From Flavobacteriales bacterium (GTDB lineage: Bacteria; Bacteroidota; Bacteroidia; Flavobacteriales; Flavobacteriaceae): 64,000 nt of DNA. The DNA lies in the NCBI GenBank assembly GCA_027067965.1, contig JAMOUV010000010.1, positions 372,001 through 436,000 of the forward strand. The letters are read 5' to 3'. The translations under genes and the position numbers were made by a program. Numbering within the stretch: the first letter of the stretch is position 1; each line of letters opens with the position of its first letter. Shown here piece by piece: positions 28,034 to 36,561 of this stretch. The notes beneath the pieces were generated by a model. The model was not told the DNA's origin, made no database searches, and was given only the letters and a program-made list of their open reading frames with translations.

Positions 28034-29023
28034 TTATTTCACTTCTTTTTCAAAAGCGGTTTCCACTTTTTTCTTAATATCATGCAATACTTCGTCCACT
28101 TTTTCCGCAGTCAAACCGGTAATTTCCGAAATTTCGTTTCGATCGAAATTTTCAAGAAAATGCAAATGAACCGCTGCTTGTTCTTTTTGAGGTAAATCTC
28201 CAATAATTTCGGAAATTTTATCATCGATTTGTTCGGTAGTCATTTGGTCGGAAATCCGGTCGATCAGATTGTCGTTATCGGAAAAATCTTCCAAGAAATA
28301 TAATTCGGGTTCGTAATTTTCTTCAAGCGGTGCATGTGTATCGCCTTCGAATTCAGTTACTTCCGTTTCGCCTTCGGCTTCGGCACCCGTATTTTGATAG
28401 CGGGCCAAAATTTCTTCGGCTATTCCGAAAAGCAATGCATCGATATCTTCGGCTCCGTGTTGTTTGGGGTCGAAAATCCGGTAAAATTTTCTTTCAATCA
28501 ATTCTATTAACCGGGGCAATTGGGCCTTTACTTGTTTTTTGGTAAATCCGAGTTCTTTCAGACGTTTTTTTAAGTATTTATGAACCGATTTCAAGCCGTT
28601 TTTAACTTTACGGCTGTATTTGGGTTTGTCTTGTTTCAAACTTTCTTCTACATCTTCCTTCAATAAATTATAATATTCGGCCCATTTTTGTTGTCTGTAA
28701 CGCTTGCGTTTGTATAAATAGTCTTTACGTTCATGCGCAATTTGGCGTTTGACCGCTTTTTTAAACTCCGCAAAAGCCCGGCGAAGAGCCGTGACCGGGT
28801 CCCGGTCGAGTTCCGTTACGGATACCGTTTTGCTCCGCATATTCAGTTCAATGTTTACGCGATAATTTTTGTCTTTATTAAAATCAACGGCCAGAATCAA
28901 GTTTTTGGTATATTTTTTAAACAGGTGTTCGTAATACTCCTGCTTTTGTTTAAGAATTTTTCTGATTTCAGGATGATATACTTCTTCAATTTCATTAAAG
29001 TTTCTGATTTCCAATGTAACCAT
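28034..29023 (-). CDS. HPF/RaiA-like domain fused to sigma-70 region 4-like domain
   Basis: The 329-residue protein seems to join two known modules. Residues 1-105 resemble the ribosome hibernation factor HPF/Rai[55 protein letters not shown] charged helical middle (110-205) and an acidic linker (215-255) follow. Residues 265-325 look like sigma-70 region 4: [20 protein letters not shown], then [20 protein letters not shown], a helix-turn-helix. Region 2 is absent, so it is not a complete sigma factor. It heads the operon with the J protein. TATCTTTA, a near-match to the -7 box, lies just downstream of the strong terminator hairpin of the YfdX genes. Confidence 0.72.
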   Translation of the reverse strand: MVTLEIRNFNEIEEVYHPEIRKILKQKQEYYEHLFKKYTKNLILAVDFNKDKNYRVNIELNMRSKTVSVTELDRDPVTALRRAFAEFKKAVKRQIAHERKDYLYKRKRYRQQKWAEYYNLLKEDVEESLKQDKPKYSRKVKNGLKSVHKYLKKRLKELGFTKKQVKAQLPRLIELIERKFYRIFDPKQHGAEDIDALLFGIAEEILARYQNTGAEAEGETEVTEFEGDTHAPLEENYEPELYFLEDFSDNDNLIDRISDQMTTEQIDDKISEIIGDLPQKEQAAVHLHFLENFDRNEISEITGLTAEKVDEVLHDIKKKVETAFEKEVK

Positions 29024-29067
29024 ATTCCTTATTTATTTAATTTTTTATGTAAAGATATAAAAAAATG

Positions 29068-29100
29068 CGGCGGGAAGGAAGCAACGCTTCCTTCCCGCCG
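29068..29100 (-). terminator. Strong intrinsic terminator after the YfdX pair
   Basis: A perfect 15-bp stem (29068-29082 with 29086-29100), loop AAC on the plus strand, is followed on the minus strand by CATTTTTTTAT. It lies between the second YfdX gene and the HPF-sigma gene and should separate the two transcripts. Confidence 0.85.
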
Positions 29101-29121
29101 GCATATATGAAATGATCATGC

Positions 29122-30090
29122 TCAGCCATTCGATTTATTGAAAAATAATCTGGTTTTGAATGCGTCGATTTTCTTTTTCAAATCCTCGAACATACCTTTG
29201 GTTTCTTGTTTTTCTTGAATGGCTTTTTTCAATGCTTCGATAGCGTCGGCCAATTCTTTGTATTCTTTATCACGCTTACCGTAACCGAGGGCTTCGGCCA
29301 ATTTGAGTTGATAATCGGCGTTTTCCAACAAGTTTACGGCAATTTCAATTTTATCTTTATCGTCGCCTTCCATAACCAAAGCGGCGAGTTTAATATATTC
29401 TTCCGCTCTCAAAACGGGCAGCGGAATATGTTGTTCAACCACAATTAAAGTATTCAATGCGCCGATTAATACCGTCATGGCTTCATCCTTCTTGCCTTCG
29501 GACAACAATTTGACGGCAAGTTTCATGGCATCGGGATAGGTGGCCAAAGGCAAATTCGTCGTTTTTACCACAATTTCGCTTGCCAAATCGGATAAGATTT
29601 TTCTGGCCAACTGATAGTATCCTTCGTCCATGGCTTTTTGAGCCGCTTCGGTCAATTCATAGACGGTAGGAATATCCACAACCAAATCGCGGGTTTCGTA
29701 GGTTACATTAACCGGAATGAGCGCCACTTCGGGATTTTTGGCCATTAAAATTTCCAATTCACCTACGATTTTGGCCATGAGTTTTTCGGCTTCATCCGTT
29801 TTATTTTCATTTATTAATTTGATGGCATCGCCGGTTTGTGCAATGATTTCGATGGCTTGCTTAATGGCCACACTATCTTTTTCTTGACCCGCTTCTACGG
29901 TGGCCTTTACATTTTCGGCCACTTTGGTTTTCACTTCCTGCTCGGTCATTTGTTTTTGTCCGGCAGGTTTGGCGGCATTTTTATGGATTTGTTCTTTTTT
30001 CATTTGGATGGAATTTTGTTGATTGGTTTTGTTGCTATTGCATCCGATCATCAGAACGATCAGCAATATGATCAACCCTATCTTTTTCAT
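29122..30090 (-). CDS. YfdX-family lipoprotein (paralogue 2)
   Basis: The 322-residue product has a signal peptide and lipobox MIGC (Cys17), then a Lys/Gln-rich linker. The body is a YfdX domain: INENKTDEAEKLMAKIVGELEI, NPEVALIPVNVTYE, LPLATYPDAMKLAVKLL, PLPVLRAEEYIKLAA and YQLKLAEALGYGKRDKEYK. In Salmonella and E. coli YfdX is a periplasmic protein linked to acid/heat stress and chaperone-like activity. It follows its paralogue by 6 bp, so they form a bicistron ending at the 29068-29100 terminator. Membrane anchoring of one paralogue, but not the other, is notable. Confidence 0.85.
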   Translation of the reverse strand: MKKIGLIILLIVLMIGCNSNKTNQQNSIQMKKEQIHKNAAKPAGQKQMTEQEVKTKVAENVKATVEAGQEKDSVAIKQAIEIIAQTGDAIKLINENKTDEAEKLMAKIVGELEILMAKNPEVALIPVNVTYETRDLVVDIPTVYELTEAAQKAMDEGYYQLARKILSDLASEIVVKTTNLPLATYPDAMKLAVKLLSEGKKDEAMTVLIGALNTLIVVEQHIPLPVLRAEEYIKLAALVMEGDDKDKIEIAVNLLENADYQLKLAEALGYGKRDKEYKELADAIEALKKAIQEKQETKGMFEDLKKKIDAFKTRLFFNKSNG

Positions 30091-30096
30091 GGCTTA

Positions 30097-31026
30097 TTAT
30101 TTTTTATTTTCCGGTTTAACGGGGAATAATCTTTCTTTAAATTTTTTCAATTTTTCGTCCAAAGCGAGCAATTGTTTACGCGTTCTTCTTTCTTTTTCTT
30201 TTTCAACCGATTTTTTGAGTTTGGCAATAGCATCCGCCAATGCTTTATATTCTTTGTCTTTTTTGCCGTATCCCATGGCTTCGGCTAATTTAAGTTGATA
30301 GTCGGCGGATTGGAGTAAAGCCAATAAAACTTCTTTATTTTCTTTGAATTTTTTGTCATTATCCATTACGGCAAGTGCTTCTTTGATTAATTCTTGTGCA
30401 CGTAAGACGGGTAAGGGTAAGATATCTTCTTTTACGATTAAGGTTGTTAAAGCTTTTACCAATACGGCTCCAGCTTCTTGGTTTTTATCTTCGGACAAGA
30501 ATTTGGCTGCCAATTTCATGGCATCGGGATAGGTGGCCATGGGCAAATAAGCGGTTTTTACTATCATTTCGCTGGAGAGATCGTTCAAAACCCATTTGGC
30601 TTGTTGATAATATCCCTTATTGATGGCTTCGCGTACTTCTTTCATGATTTTTTCCACCGTGTTAATATCGGTAACCACATCATGTACTTCAACAGTGGAA
30701 CTTACGGGAATCAAAGCCATTTCGGGATGTTTGACCAAAAGTACTTCAAGTCTTCCGATAATTTCGGCCAGTTTGTCTTCGGCTTCCTTATTTTTCTTTT
30801 CAGCCAACATGCCGATTACTTTTTGGGTTTCTTGATAAATCATCACGGCTTCGCGACTGGCTTCGGTTATTTTGTCATTGATGCTACGATCCACGCTTTT
30901 GTTTACGCGTAGTTGCATTTCGGTTTTCGAAATCCCGGTTTTATCTGTTTTACCGGTGTCTTGTTGAGCCGGTGCCATAAGTATAAAACTCAATGCGGCT
31001 ATAAAGGACAATACTAATTTTTTCAT
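30097..31026 (-). CDS. YfdX-family secreted protein (paralogue 1)
   Basis: I start at the ATG at 31026 (309 residues), which gives a clean signal peptide (MKKLVLSFIAALSFILMAPA, then QQD); an in-frame start at 31050 would add eight residues before it. The YfdX body matches its neighbour closely in several stretches (LATYPDAMKLA, YQLKLAEAMGYGKKDKEYK, PLPVLRAQELIKEAL). There is no lipobox Cys, so it should be soluble in the periplasm. The C-terminal 40 residues are a basic helical tail. The gene leads the two-gene transcript. Confidence 0.84.
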   Translation of the reverse strand: MKKLVLSFIAALSFILMAPAQQDTGKTDKTGISKTEMQLRVNKSVDRSINDKITEASREAVMIYQETQKVIGMLAEKKNKEAEDKLAEIIGRLEVLLVKHPEMALIPVSSTVEVHDVVTDINTVEKIMKEVREAINKGYYQQAKWVLNDLSSEMIVKTAYLPMATYPDAMKLAAKFLSEDKNQEAGAVLVKALTTLIVKEDILPLPVLRAQELIKEALAVMDNDKKFKENKEVLLALLQSADYQLKLAEAMGYGKKDKEYKALADAIAKLKKSVEKEKERRTRKQLLALDEKLKKFKERLFPVKPENKK

Positions 31027-31210
31027 TTCTTTAATTTTTTTGTTAAACATAATATTTCATATCACAACTATCAAAAGCATTGCCAATAGCGTATCTTGGG
31101 CATATTTTTACAAACATTGTCAGTTAGAGTGTTAACAAAATGACAATTTGACAACAAGGAAGTGTAAATGTCATGCAGGAATAAGGAAAAGGCGGTTTGT
31201 CTTACCGGAC

Positions 31211-31333
31211 TTTAACGTTAACTTTAACCTTAACTATTTTAAATCTAAAATCTGCAATCTGAAATCTGCAATCGTTAATCCCTACTGTCATCCTCCCGTA
31301 GGTCTCAGTCACGGCCTCTTTCAGAGAATGACA
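31211..31333. repeat. 6-bp and 7-bp tandem words plus inverted-repeat element
   Basis: In the 450-bp gap before acpP (31051-31500), AACGTT-type hexamers run 31212-31235. Six exact-register heptamers follow (31241-31282: AAATCTA, AAATCTG, CAATCTG, AAATCTG, CAATCGT, TAATCCC). Then comes a 47-bp piece with ends TGTCATCCTC (31286-31295) and GAGAATGACA (31324-31333), inverted repeats with one mismatch. The rest of the gap is promoter sequence or featureless. Confidence 0.7.
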
Positions 31334-31440
31334 AATTCCAAGTAAAGAAAATTAATTATTCGGCTACCTTCACGGAATAATCAAACCGATATAAGTATTA
31401 TGCATGCATAACAAAAAAATGGCATGAATTTAGCATTCCG

Positions 31441-31470
31441 TTTGTGTGTTATAAAAAATACCTATTTTTG
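31441..31470 (+). promoter_or_regulatory. acpP-fabF-rnc promoter
   Basis: TTTG (31441-31444), an 18-bp spacer and TATTTTTG (31463-31470) match both Bacteroidota promoter elements. The start of transcription should be near 31476, leaving a leader of about 25 nt before the acpP ATG. Confidence 0.6.
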
Positions 31471-31500
31471 CGTGCAGTAAAATCATTAAAACTATAGAAT

Positions 31501-31752
31501 ATGTCTGACATTGCTTCAAGAGTAAAAGCCATCATCGTTGAGAAACTTGGTGTGGATGAGAATGAAATCACCAACGATGCAGTATTCACAACCGACTTGG
31601 GAGCCGACTCACTCGATACGGTTGAACTTATCATGGAATTCGAAAAAGAATTCGATATTCAAATTCCGGATGATCAAGCCGAACAAATTCAAACGGTAGG
31701 TCAAGCGATTCAATTCATCGAAGATTATTTGAAAAGCAAGCAATCCGAGTAA
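31501..31752 (+). CDS. acpP: Acyl carrier protein
   Basis: ACP carries growing acyl chains in fatty-acid synthesis. The 83-residue acidic protein has the phosphopantetheine site [10 protein letters not shown] with Ser37, preceded by the usual helix I ([12 protein letters not shown]) and followed by helix II/III ([20 protein letters not shown]). It precedes fabF (9 bp) and rnc, the common Bacteroidota order acpP-fabF-rnc, under the promoter at 31441-31470. Confidence 0.97.
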   Translation: MSDIASRVKAIIVEKLGVDENEITNDAVFTTDLGADSLDTVELIMEFEKEFDIQIPDDQAEQIQTVGQAIQFIEDYLKSKQSE

Positions 31753-31761
31753 TTTTAGCGT

Positions 31762-33006
31762 GTGAAAAGAGTTGTAGTTACAGGTCTGGGAGCGCTAACT
31801 CCGATTGGGAATGATATTAAAACGTTTTCGCAAAATCTTTTTAAAGGTGTAAGCGGCGCGGTTCCTATATCGAAGTTTGATGCTTCCAGATTTAAAACTC
31901 AATTCGCATGTGAAATTAAAGATTTCGATCCTAAGGAAGTGATCCCTCGGGCTCTATTGCGCAAGATGGATGACTTCACCCAATATGCATTTGTTGCCGC
32001 CACGGAGGCCATTCATGATGCCGGTCTTGATACGAGTCCCGTCGATAAAGACCGTGTAGGTGTGATTATCGGATCGGGGATCGGTGGCATGAAAATTTTT
32101 CAAGACGAAGTGGAGAGTTATCTGCAAGGCAACAAAGTTCCGCGATTCAATCCTTTTTTGATTCCCAAATTGATTCCCGATATGGCATCGGGTTTCATTT
32201 CCATTCATTTCGGATATACCGGACCCAATTATGCCACGGTATCGGCTTGCGCCACTTCTTCGCATGCGGTTATCGATGCCTACCATTTGATTAAATTGAA
32301 CAAAGCCGACATTATTGTTACCGGTGGAGCGGAGTCTCCTATTACCGAAGTGGGAGTGGGTGGTTTTAACGCCATGCGCGCTTTATCCACCCGCAATGAC
32401 GATTACAAGACTGCTTCACGACCTTTTGACAAAGACCGGGACGGTTTTGTAATGGGCGAAGGAGCGGGCATTTTGATTTTGGAAGATTATGAACATGCCA
32501 AAAAACGTGGCGCCAAAATTTATGCCGAGGTAATAGGTGCCGGATTAAATGCCGATGCTTATCATATGACCGCCCCGCATCCGGAAGGGAAAGGAGCGGC
32601 GGGCGTGATGCGATTGGCCATGAAAGAAGCGGGAATTTCTCCTTCGGAAGTGGATTACATTAACGTACACGGGACTTCCACGCCATTGGGAGATATTGCC
32701 GAAACCAAAGCCATTTTGAGCGTGTTCGGCGATGATGCTTATAAATTAAATATCAGTGCCACCAAATCCATGACGGGCCATTTGCTCGGCGCAGCCGGAG
32801 CGGTGGAATCCATTGCTTCCATTCTGGCTATACAAAATCAAATGATTCCGCCTACCATCAACCATTTTACGGATGATCCGGAAATCGATCCCAAACTCAA
32901 TTTAACTTTTAATAAAGCACAAGAACGAAAGGTCAAATATGTGCTTAATAACACTTTCGGTTTCGGAGGGCATAATACTTCCATAGTATTCAAAAAAATT
33001 GAGTAG
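31762..33006 (+). CDS. fabF: 3-oxoacyl-ACP synthase II
   Basis: FabF condenses malonyl-ACP with acyl-ACP in chain elongation. The 414 residues have the active-site Cys163 in VSACATSSH, the first His in NVHGTSTPLGD and the second in KSMTGHLLGAAG, plus the C-terminal NTFGFGGHN. The start is GTG at 31762, the only start that gives the normal N-terminus KRVVVTGLGALTPIG. The gene ends overlapping the TTG start of rnc by 8 bp. Confidence 0.96.
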   Translation: MKRVVVTGLGALTPIGNDIKTFSQNLFKGVSGAVPISKFDASRFKTQFACEIKDFDPKEVIPRALLRKMDDFTQYAFVAATEAIHDAGLDTSPVDKDRVGVIIGSGIGGMKIFQDEVESYLQGNKVPRFNPFLIPKLIPDMASGFISIHFGYTGPNYATVSACATSSHAVIDAYHLIKLNKADIIVTGGAESPITEVGVGGFNAMRALSTRNDDYKTASRPFDKDRDGFVMGEGAGILILEDYEHAKKRGAKIYAEVIGAGLNADAYHMTAPHPEGKGAAGVMRLAMKEAGISPSEVDYINVHGTSTPLGDIAETKAILSVFGDDAYKLNISATKSMTGHLLGAAGAVESIASILAIQNQMIPPTINHFTDDPEIDPKLNLTFNKAQERKVKYVLNNTFGFGGHNTSIVFKKIE

Positions 33007-33754
33007 AAAACTATTCCGACATATTTTTCGAAAAATTCCTTTTAAAACTAAAAAGGAAAAAAAATCATACGTTCCGGCCTATGGCAGGGAATTAAAAGAA
33101 CTTCTCGGATTCGAACCACGGGATTATACGTGGTATGACAAGGCCTTTACGCATCCCTCTTCCAATAAAAAAGATGAGACCGGCATGATTTATAATTACG
33201 ATCGATTGGAATTTTTGGGAGATTCGGTACTTTCTCTTGTGGTTTCGGAAATTATTTTCAAAAAATTTAAGCGTGCCACCGAAGGCGAACTCAGCGAATT
33301 GCGCGCCAAAATCGTAAGTCGTAAAAATTTGAATGAAATCGGAAAAAAAATGCGATTGAGAAGATTTTTCGGCAAACGACCGCGGCATTTATTGGGTGAA
33401 AATTTGGAAGGGAATGCCCTCGAAGCCATTATAGGTGCCGTATATATGGATGCCGGCTATCAAAAAGCCAAAGAGTTTATTATTAAACGCATCGTTAATC
33501 CGTATGTGAATTTGGAAAAACTTAAAAATCAGATTAGCAGTTACAAAAACGCATTAATAGAATGGGCCCAAAAGCATCATAAACACATAAAATTCACATA
33601 TCACACGGAATTTAACAAGCACCGCCATCGAAAAATTTATTTTGTTTCCTTATATATCGATAATCGATTAATGGGAAGAGGAAGATCTTCATCGAGAAAA
33701 AGAGCGGAAGAAATTGCATCTAAAAACGCTTACCGAAGAATTAAAAATAAATAG
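32999..33754 (+). CDS. rnc: Ribonuclease III
   Basis: RNase III cleaves double-stranded RNA in rRNA and mRNA processing. The 251-residue protein starts at TTG (32999), overlapping fabF; the next ATG would cut into the catalytic domain. The signature RLEFLGDSVL is at 69-78, the second acidic cluster ALEAIIGAVYMDAGY near 140-154, and a double-stranded RNA-binding domain fills 178-251 (YFVSLYIDNRLMGRGRSSSR). The basic N-terminal 25 residues are a lineage-type extension. It is the last gene of the acpP operon. Confidence 0.94.
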   Translation: MSRKLFRHIFRKIPFKTKKEKKSYVPAYGRELKELLGFEPRDYTWYDKAFTHPSSNKKDETGMIYNYDRLEFLGDSVLSLVVSEIIFKKFKRATEGELSELRAKIVSRKNLNEIGKKMRLRRFFGKRPRHLLGENLEGNALEAIIGAVYMDAGYQKAKEFIIKRIVNPYVNLEKLKNQISSYKNALIEWAQKHHKHIKFTYHTEFNKHRHRKIYFVSLYIDNRLMGRGRSSSRKRAEEIASKNAYRRIKNK

Positions 33755-33876
33755 TTTCCCTATTTTTTTGCAATCGTTCCCGGAAAATTCGAGAAACCGG
33801 CCGGTAAGAATTTTGCTCGAGAAAAGTACGGCGGCAAAATATGACATTTGCATAAAACCAAGTCCCGGAAAAAGTG

Positions 33877-33884
33877 TATTTTTG
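33877..33884 (+). promoter_or_regulatory. Candidate -7 box for tdh
   Basis: TATTTTTG fits TAnnTTTG and ends 16 bp before the GTG at 33901. A start at the upstream GTG (33874) would place the promoter inside the gene, so the box supports the 33901 start. A TTTG at 33847 is 26 bp away, longer than ideal. Confidence 0.38.
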
Positions 33885-33900
33885 GGCAAAATCACCCGAT

Positions 33901-34857
33901 GTGAAAGCATTAATAATAGGTTCCGGCGGACAAATCGGGACGGAATTGGCTAAAGCCCTTCGTGATAAATACGGCCAGGAAAATCTCATTACTTCCGATA
34001 TTAATGAAAACCCGATAGAGCCCAATTTTTATACGGTTGATGCTACTGACAAAAAAGCCGTAGAAAAACTTATCGTGCAAGAACAGGTGGATGAAATTTA
34101 TTTGATGGCGGCCATTCTTTCGGCTAAGGCCGAGCAATTCCCCATGCGGGCATGGCAGATAAACATGAATATTTTATTTAATTTATTGGAATTATTTAAA
34201 GAAGGTTTGTTCAAAAAATTGTTTTGGCCCAGTTCTATAGCCGTTTTCGGCCCTCATACGCCCAAAATCCAAACGCCGCAATATACCGTAACGGATCCCA
34301 ATTCGGTTTACGGTATCAGTAAACTGGCCGGAGAAAGATGGGTCGAATATTATTTTCTGAAACACGGATTGGATATCAGGAGTTTGCGTTATCCCGGCGT
34401 GATCAGTTGGAAAGTACAACCCGGTGGAGGAACCACCGATTATGCCATCGAAATGTTTCATTATGCCTTACGCGGTGAAAAATTCGTCAGTTACATCAAC
34501 CGCGACGAACCGCTTCCCATGATTTATATTGACGATGCCATCAAAGCGACTTTGCAATTAATGGATGCGCCTTCGAAAAATTTAACGGTTCGCTCATCCT
34601 ACAATTTGGCCGGAGTGAGTTTTACGCCCGGAGAATTGGCAGAAGCCATCCGGAAGTACATTCCGGAATTTGAAGTGGAATACCGTCCGGATTTCCGCCA
34701 GAAGATTGCCCGGTCGTGGCCCGATTCGATTGACGATTCCTATGCCCGAAAAGATTGGAATTGGCAGCATGAATTCGATTTGGATGCCATTGTCAAAGAA
34801 ATGCTTACCAATTTGCAAAGTCATTTCTATCAAGATTATGATTTGAGCATCAAGTAG
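33901..34857 (+). CDS. tdh: L-threonine 3-dehydrogenase, short-chain (epimerase-like) type
   Basis: The enzyme oxidises L-threonine to 2-amino-3-ketobutyrate with NAD+. With the GTG start at 33901 it has 318 residues. The Rossmann motif GSGGQIG is at 7-13, the catalytic Tyr/Lys pair YGISK at 137-141, and WPSSIAVFG at 109-117. The stretches YPGVISWKVQPGGGTTDYA and YNLAGVSFTPGELA closely fit the Flavobacterium-type short-chain threonine dehydrogenases rather than sugar epimerases. It overlaps the convergent Smr gene by 8 bp. Confidence 0.88.
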   Translation: MKALIIGSGGQIGTELAKALRDKYGQENLITSDINENPIEPNFYTVDATDKKAVEKLIVQEQVDEIYLMAAILSAKAEQFPMRAWQINMNILFNLLELFKEGLFKKLFWPSSIAVFGPHTPKIQTPQYTVTDPNSVYGISKLAGERWVEYYFLKHGLDIRSLRYPGVISWKVQPGGGTTDYAIEMFHYALRGEKFVSYINRDEPLPMIYIDDAIKATLQLMDAPSKNLTVRSSYNLAGVSFTPGELAEAIRKYIPEFEVEYRPDFRQKIARSWPDSIDDSYARKDWNWQHEFDLDAIVKEMLTNLQSHFYQDYDLSIK

Positions 34858-35383
34858 ATTTTTTCTCCGCGATGAGCGCCGCTTGAAAGCCGAATTTATT
34901 ATAGGGCGCATCATACGCCGTATAATTTTTTTGTCGGAGGATTTTAATCACTTCGGCTTTTAGTTTCCCCGTTCCTTTGCCGTGAATCACTATGAATTTC
35001 TTTTGGTTTCTCTTTTGCATGGAAGCAATAAATTGTTTCAAATACCGGAGTTGATAGGTTAGAATTTCATTCGACTGAACCAAGCCGGGCAAAACGGGTA
35101 TTTTGTCTTTATGCAAATCCACAACCGGCAATTTTTTTTCATATCGCATCTCGGCATGTTGTTTTTTGGACTTTATATCCTGTTTTTGGTTTGCCACGTA
35201 AGCATGGGGATGTAGTTTTTCGGGTATAATTTCAATTTTGACCAATTCTTCGCATTCAAATTCATATTCGAATCCGTCCCCATCCACTATAATGACACGA
35301 TTTTCGTGAATTTCCTTTACAATTCCTTGAAGATTATCATCGATGGTTTCCACCCGGTCTCCCGTATTGAAACAGTTTTTCAT
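34850..35383 (-). CDS. Short Smr-domain protein
   Basis: The 177-residue protein has an N-terminal SH3-like part (GDRVETIDDNLQGIVKEI, then VDGDGFEYEFECEEL) and a C-terminal Smr domain with VDLHKDKI (about 97-104) and the motif IHGKGTGKLK (about 143-152). Smr domains act on DNA or RNA structures; related Bacteroidota DUF2027 proteins are about twice as long. This shortened form keeps the HGxGxG core. It begins 2 bp after the aminotransferase stop and so belongs to the OstA-aminotransferase transcript. Confidence 0.82.
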   Translation of the reverse strand: MKNCFNTGDRVETIDDNLQGIVKEIHENRVIIVDGDGFEYEFECEELVKIEIIPEKLHPHAYVANQKQDIKSKKQHAEMRYEKKLPVVDLHKDKIPVLPGLVQSNEILTYQLRYLKQFIASMQKRNQKKFIVIHGKGTGKLKAEVIKILRQKNYTAYDAPYNKFGFQAALIAEKKST

Positions 35384-35385
35384 GA

Positions 35386-36561
35386 TTACATTTCATTAAG
35401 GGTTTCCAAGATGATTTGTATGGCTTTATCCAAATCTTTATAAGAAATATTCAAAGGAGGGGTGATTCGTACGGCTCTCGGTTCGTAAAGCAACCAGAAA
35501 AGAATAAGACCTTTTTTTAGTGCGGTTAAAATCAACCGGTCGGCAAGGGACTTATCGGGAAGTATCAAGGCAAGCATTAGGCCTTTGCCTCTGATTTCAC
35601 GAATTAGCGGATGCCGGAGGTTTTGGCGTAAATATTTTTCTTTTTCCAATGCTTGTTCGCACAATTGGTCCCGCCGGATGATGCGAATTGTTTCCGCTGC
35701 CGCCGCATTTACCACCGGATGACCGCCGAAGGTAGTGATATGACTCATCGGAGGATTGATAAAACTTTTCATCATCTCATGCGAAGCGGTAATGGCTCCG
35801 ATAGGAAAACCGCCACCCATGGCTTTGCCGGTGATCAAAATATCGGGAACCGCCCCGTAATTTTCGAATCCGAACATTTTTCCCGTTCGTCCGAATCCGG
35901 TTTGAATTTCATCCAGAATCAGCAAACTGCCGGTTGCTTGGCAGCGTTGTTTGACTTTTTTTAAATAATCGTTTTCGGGTTCGATAAAACCCGCTCCGCC
36001 TTGGATGGTTTCCAAAATAACGGCGGCGGTATGTTTATCGATTTTATTTAGGTCCTTTTCGTGGTTAAATTTAATGAATTCTATGCCGGGGATGAGAGGT
36101 GCAAACGGAAATTTTCGAGGATTATAGCCCATGACGGACAAGGAACCTTGCGTATTTCCATGGTAGGAGCGCCGGGCGGCGATAATTTTCATTCGCCCAG
36201 TAACTTTTTTGGCCAGTTTCATGGCGGCTTCCGTGGCTTCCGTACCGGAATTAAGCGGATAAGTGGTGGTTAAAGCCGGTGGTAGAAATTCTTGTAAGGT
36301 TTTGGCCAAATCCAACGAAGCATCTTGAAAAAATTCACCGTAAACCATCACATGCCAATATCGCTCCAATTGTTTTTTTACGGCTTGTTCCACTTCGGGA
36401 TGCCGGTGTCCCAAGGGCAAGGCCGAAACGCCGGCTACCATATCCAAATACGTTTTGCCCTTTTTGTCGTAGATATAACTTCCCGAAGCATGACTTACTT
36501 CGACTCCCAAAGGCATGGGACCTGTTTGGGCCAGATAAGTAAGATAATCGCTTGTTGTCAT
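35386..36561 (-). CDS. Class III PLP-dependent aminotransferase
   Basis: The 391-residue protein is of the acetylornithine/ornithine/GABA aminotransferase fold. It has SGTEATEAA (105-113), RSYHGNTQGS (131-140), the PLP-ring Asp in LILDEIQTGFGRTG (214-227) and the Schiff-base Lys246 in TGKAMGGG. The substrate is not readable from the motifs. The ATG overlaps the OstA-like gene stop (ATGA). A class III aminotransferase beside an OstA gene is common in Bacteroidota, although the link between them is not understood. Confidence 0.88.
   Translation of the reverse strand: MTTSDYLTYLAQTGPMPLGVEVSHASGSYIYDKKGKTYLDMVAGVSALPLGHRHPEVEQAVKKQLERYWHVMVYGEFFQDASLDLAKTLQEFLPPALTTTYPLNSGTEATEAAMKLAKKVTGRMKIIAARRSYHGNTQGSLSVMGYNPRKFPFAPLIPGIEFIKFNHEKDLNKIDKHTAAVILETIQGGAGFIEPENDYLKKVKQRCQATGSLLILDEIQTGFGRTGKMFGFENYGAVPDILITGKAMGGGFPIGAITASHEMMKSFINPPMSHITTFGGHPVVNAAAAETIRIIRRDQLCEQALEKEKYLRQNLRHPLIREIRGKGLMLALILPDKSLADRLILTALKKGLILFWLLYEPRAVRITPPLNISYKDLDKAIQIILETLNEM

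Noticed and set aside
28034-29023. Ordinary sigma-70 factor
   Set aside because: There is no region 2; the N-terminal third resembles HPF/RaiA instead.
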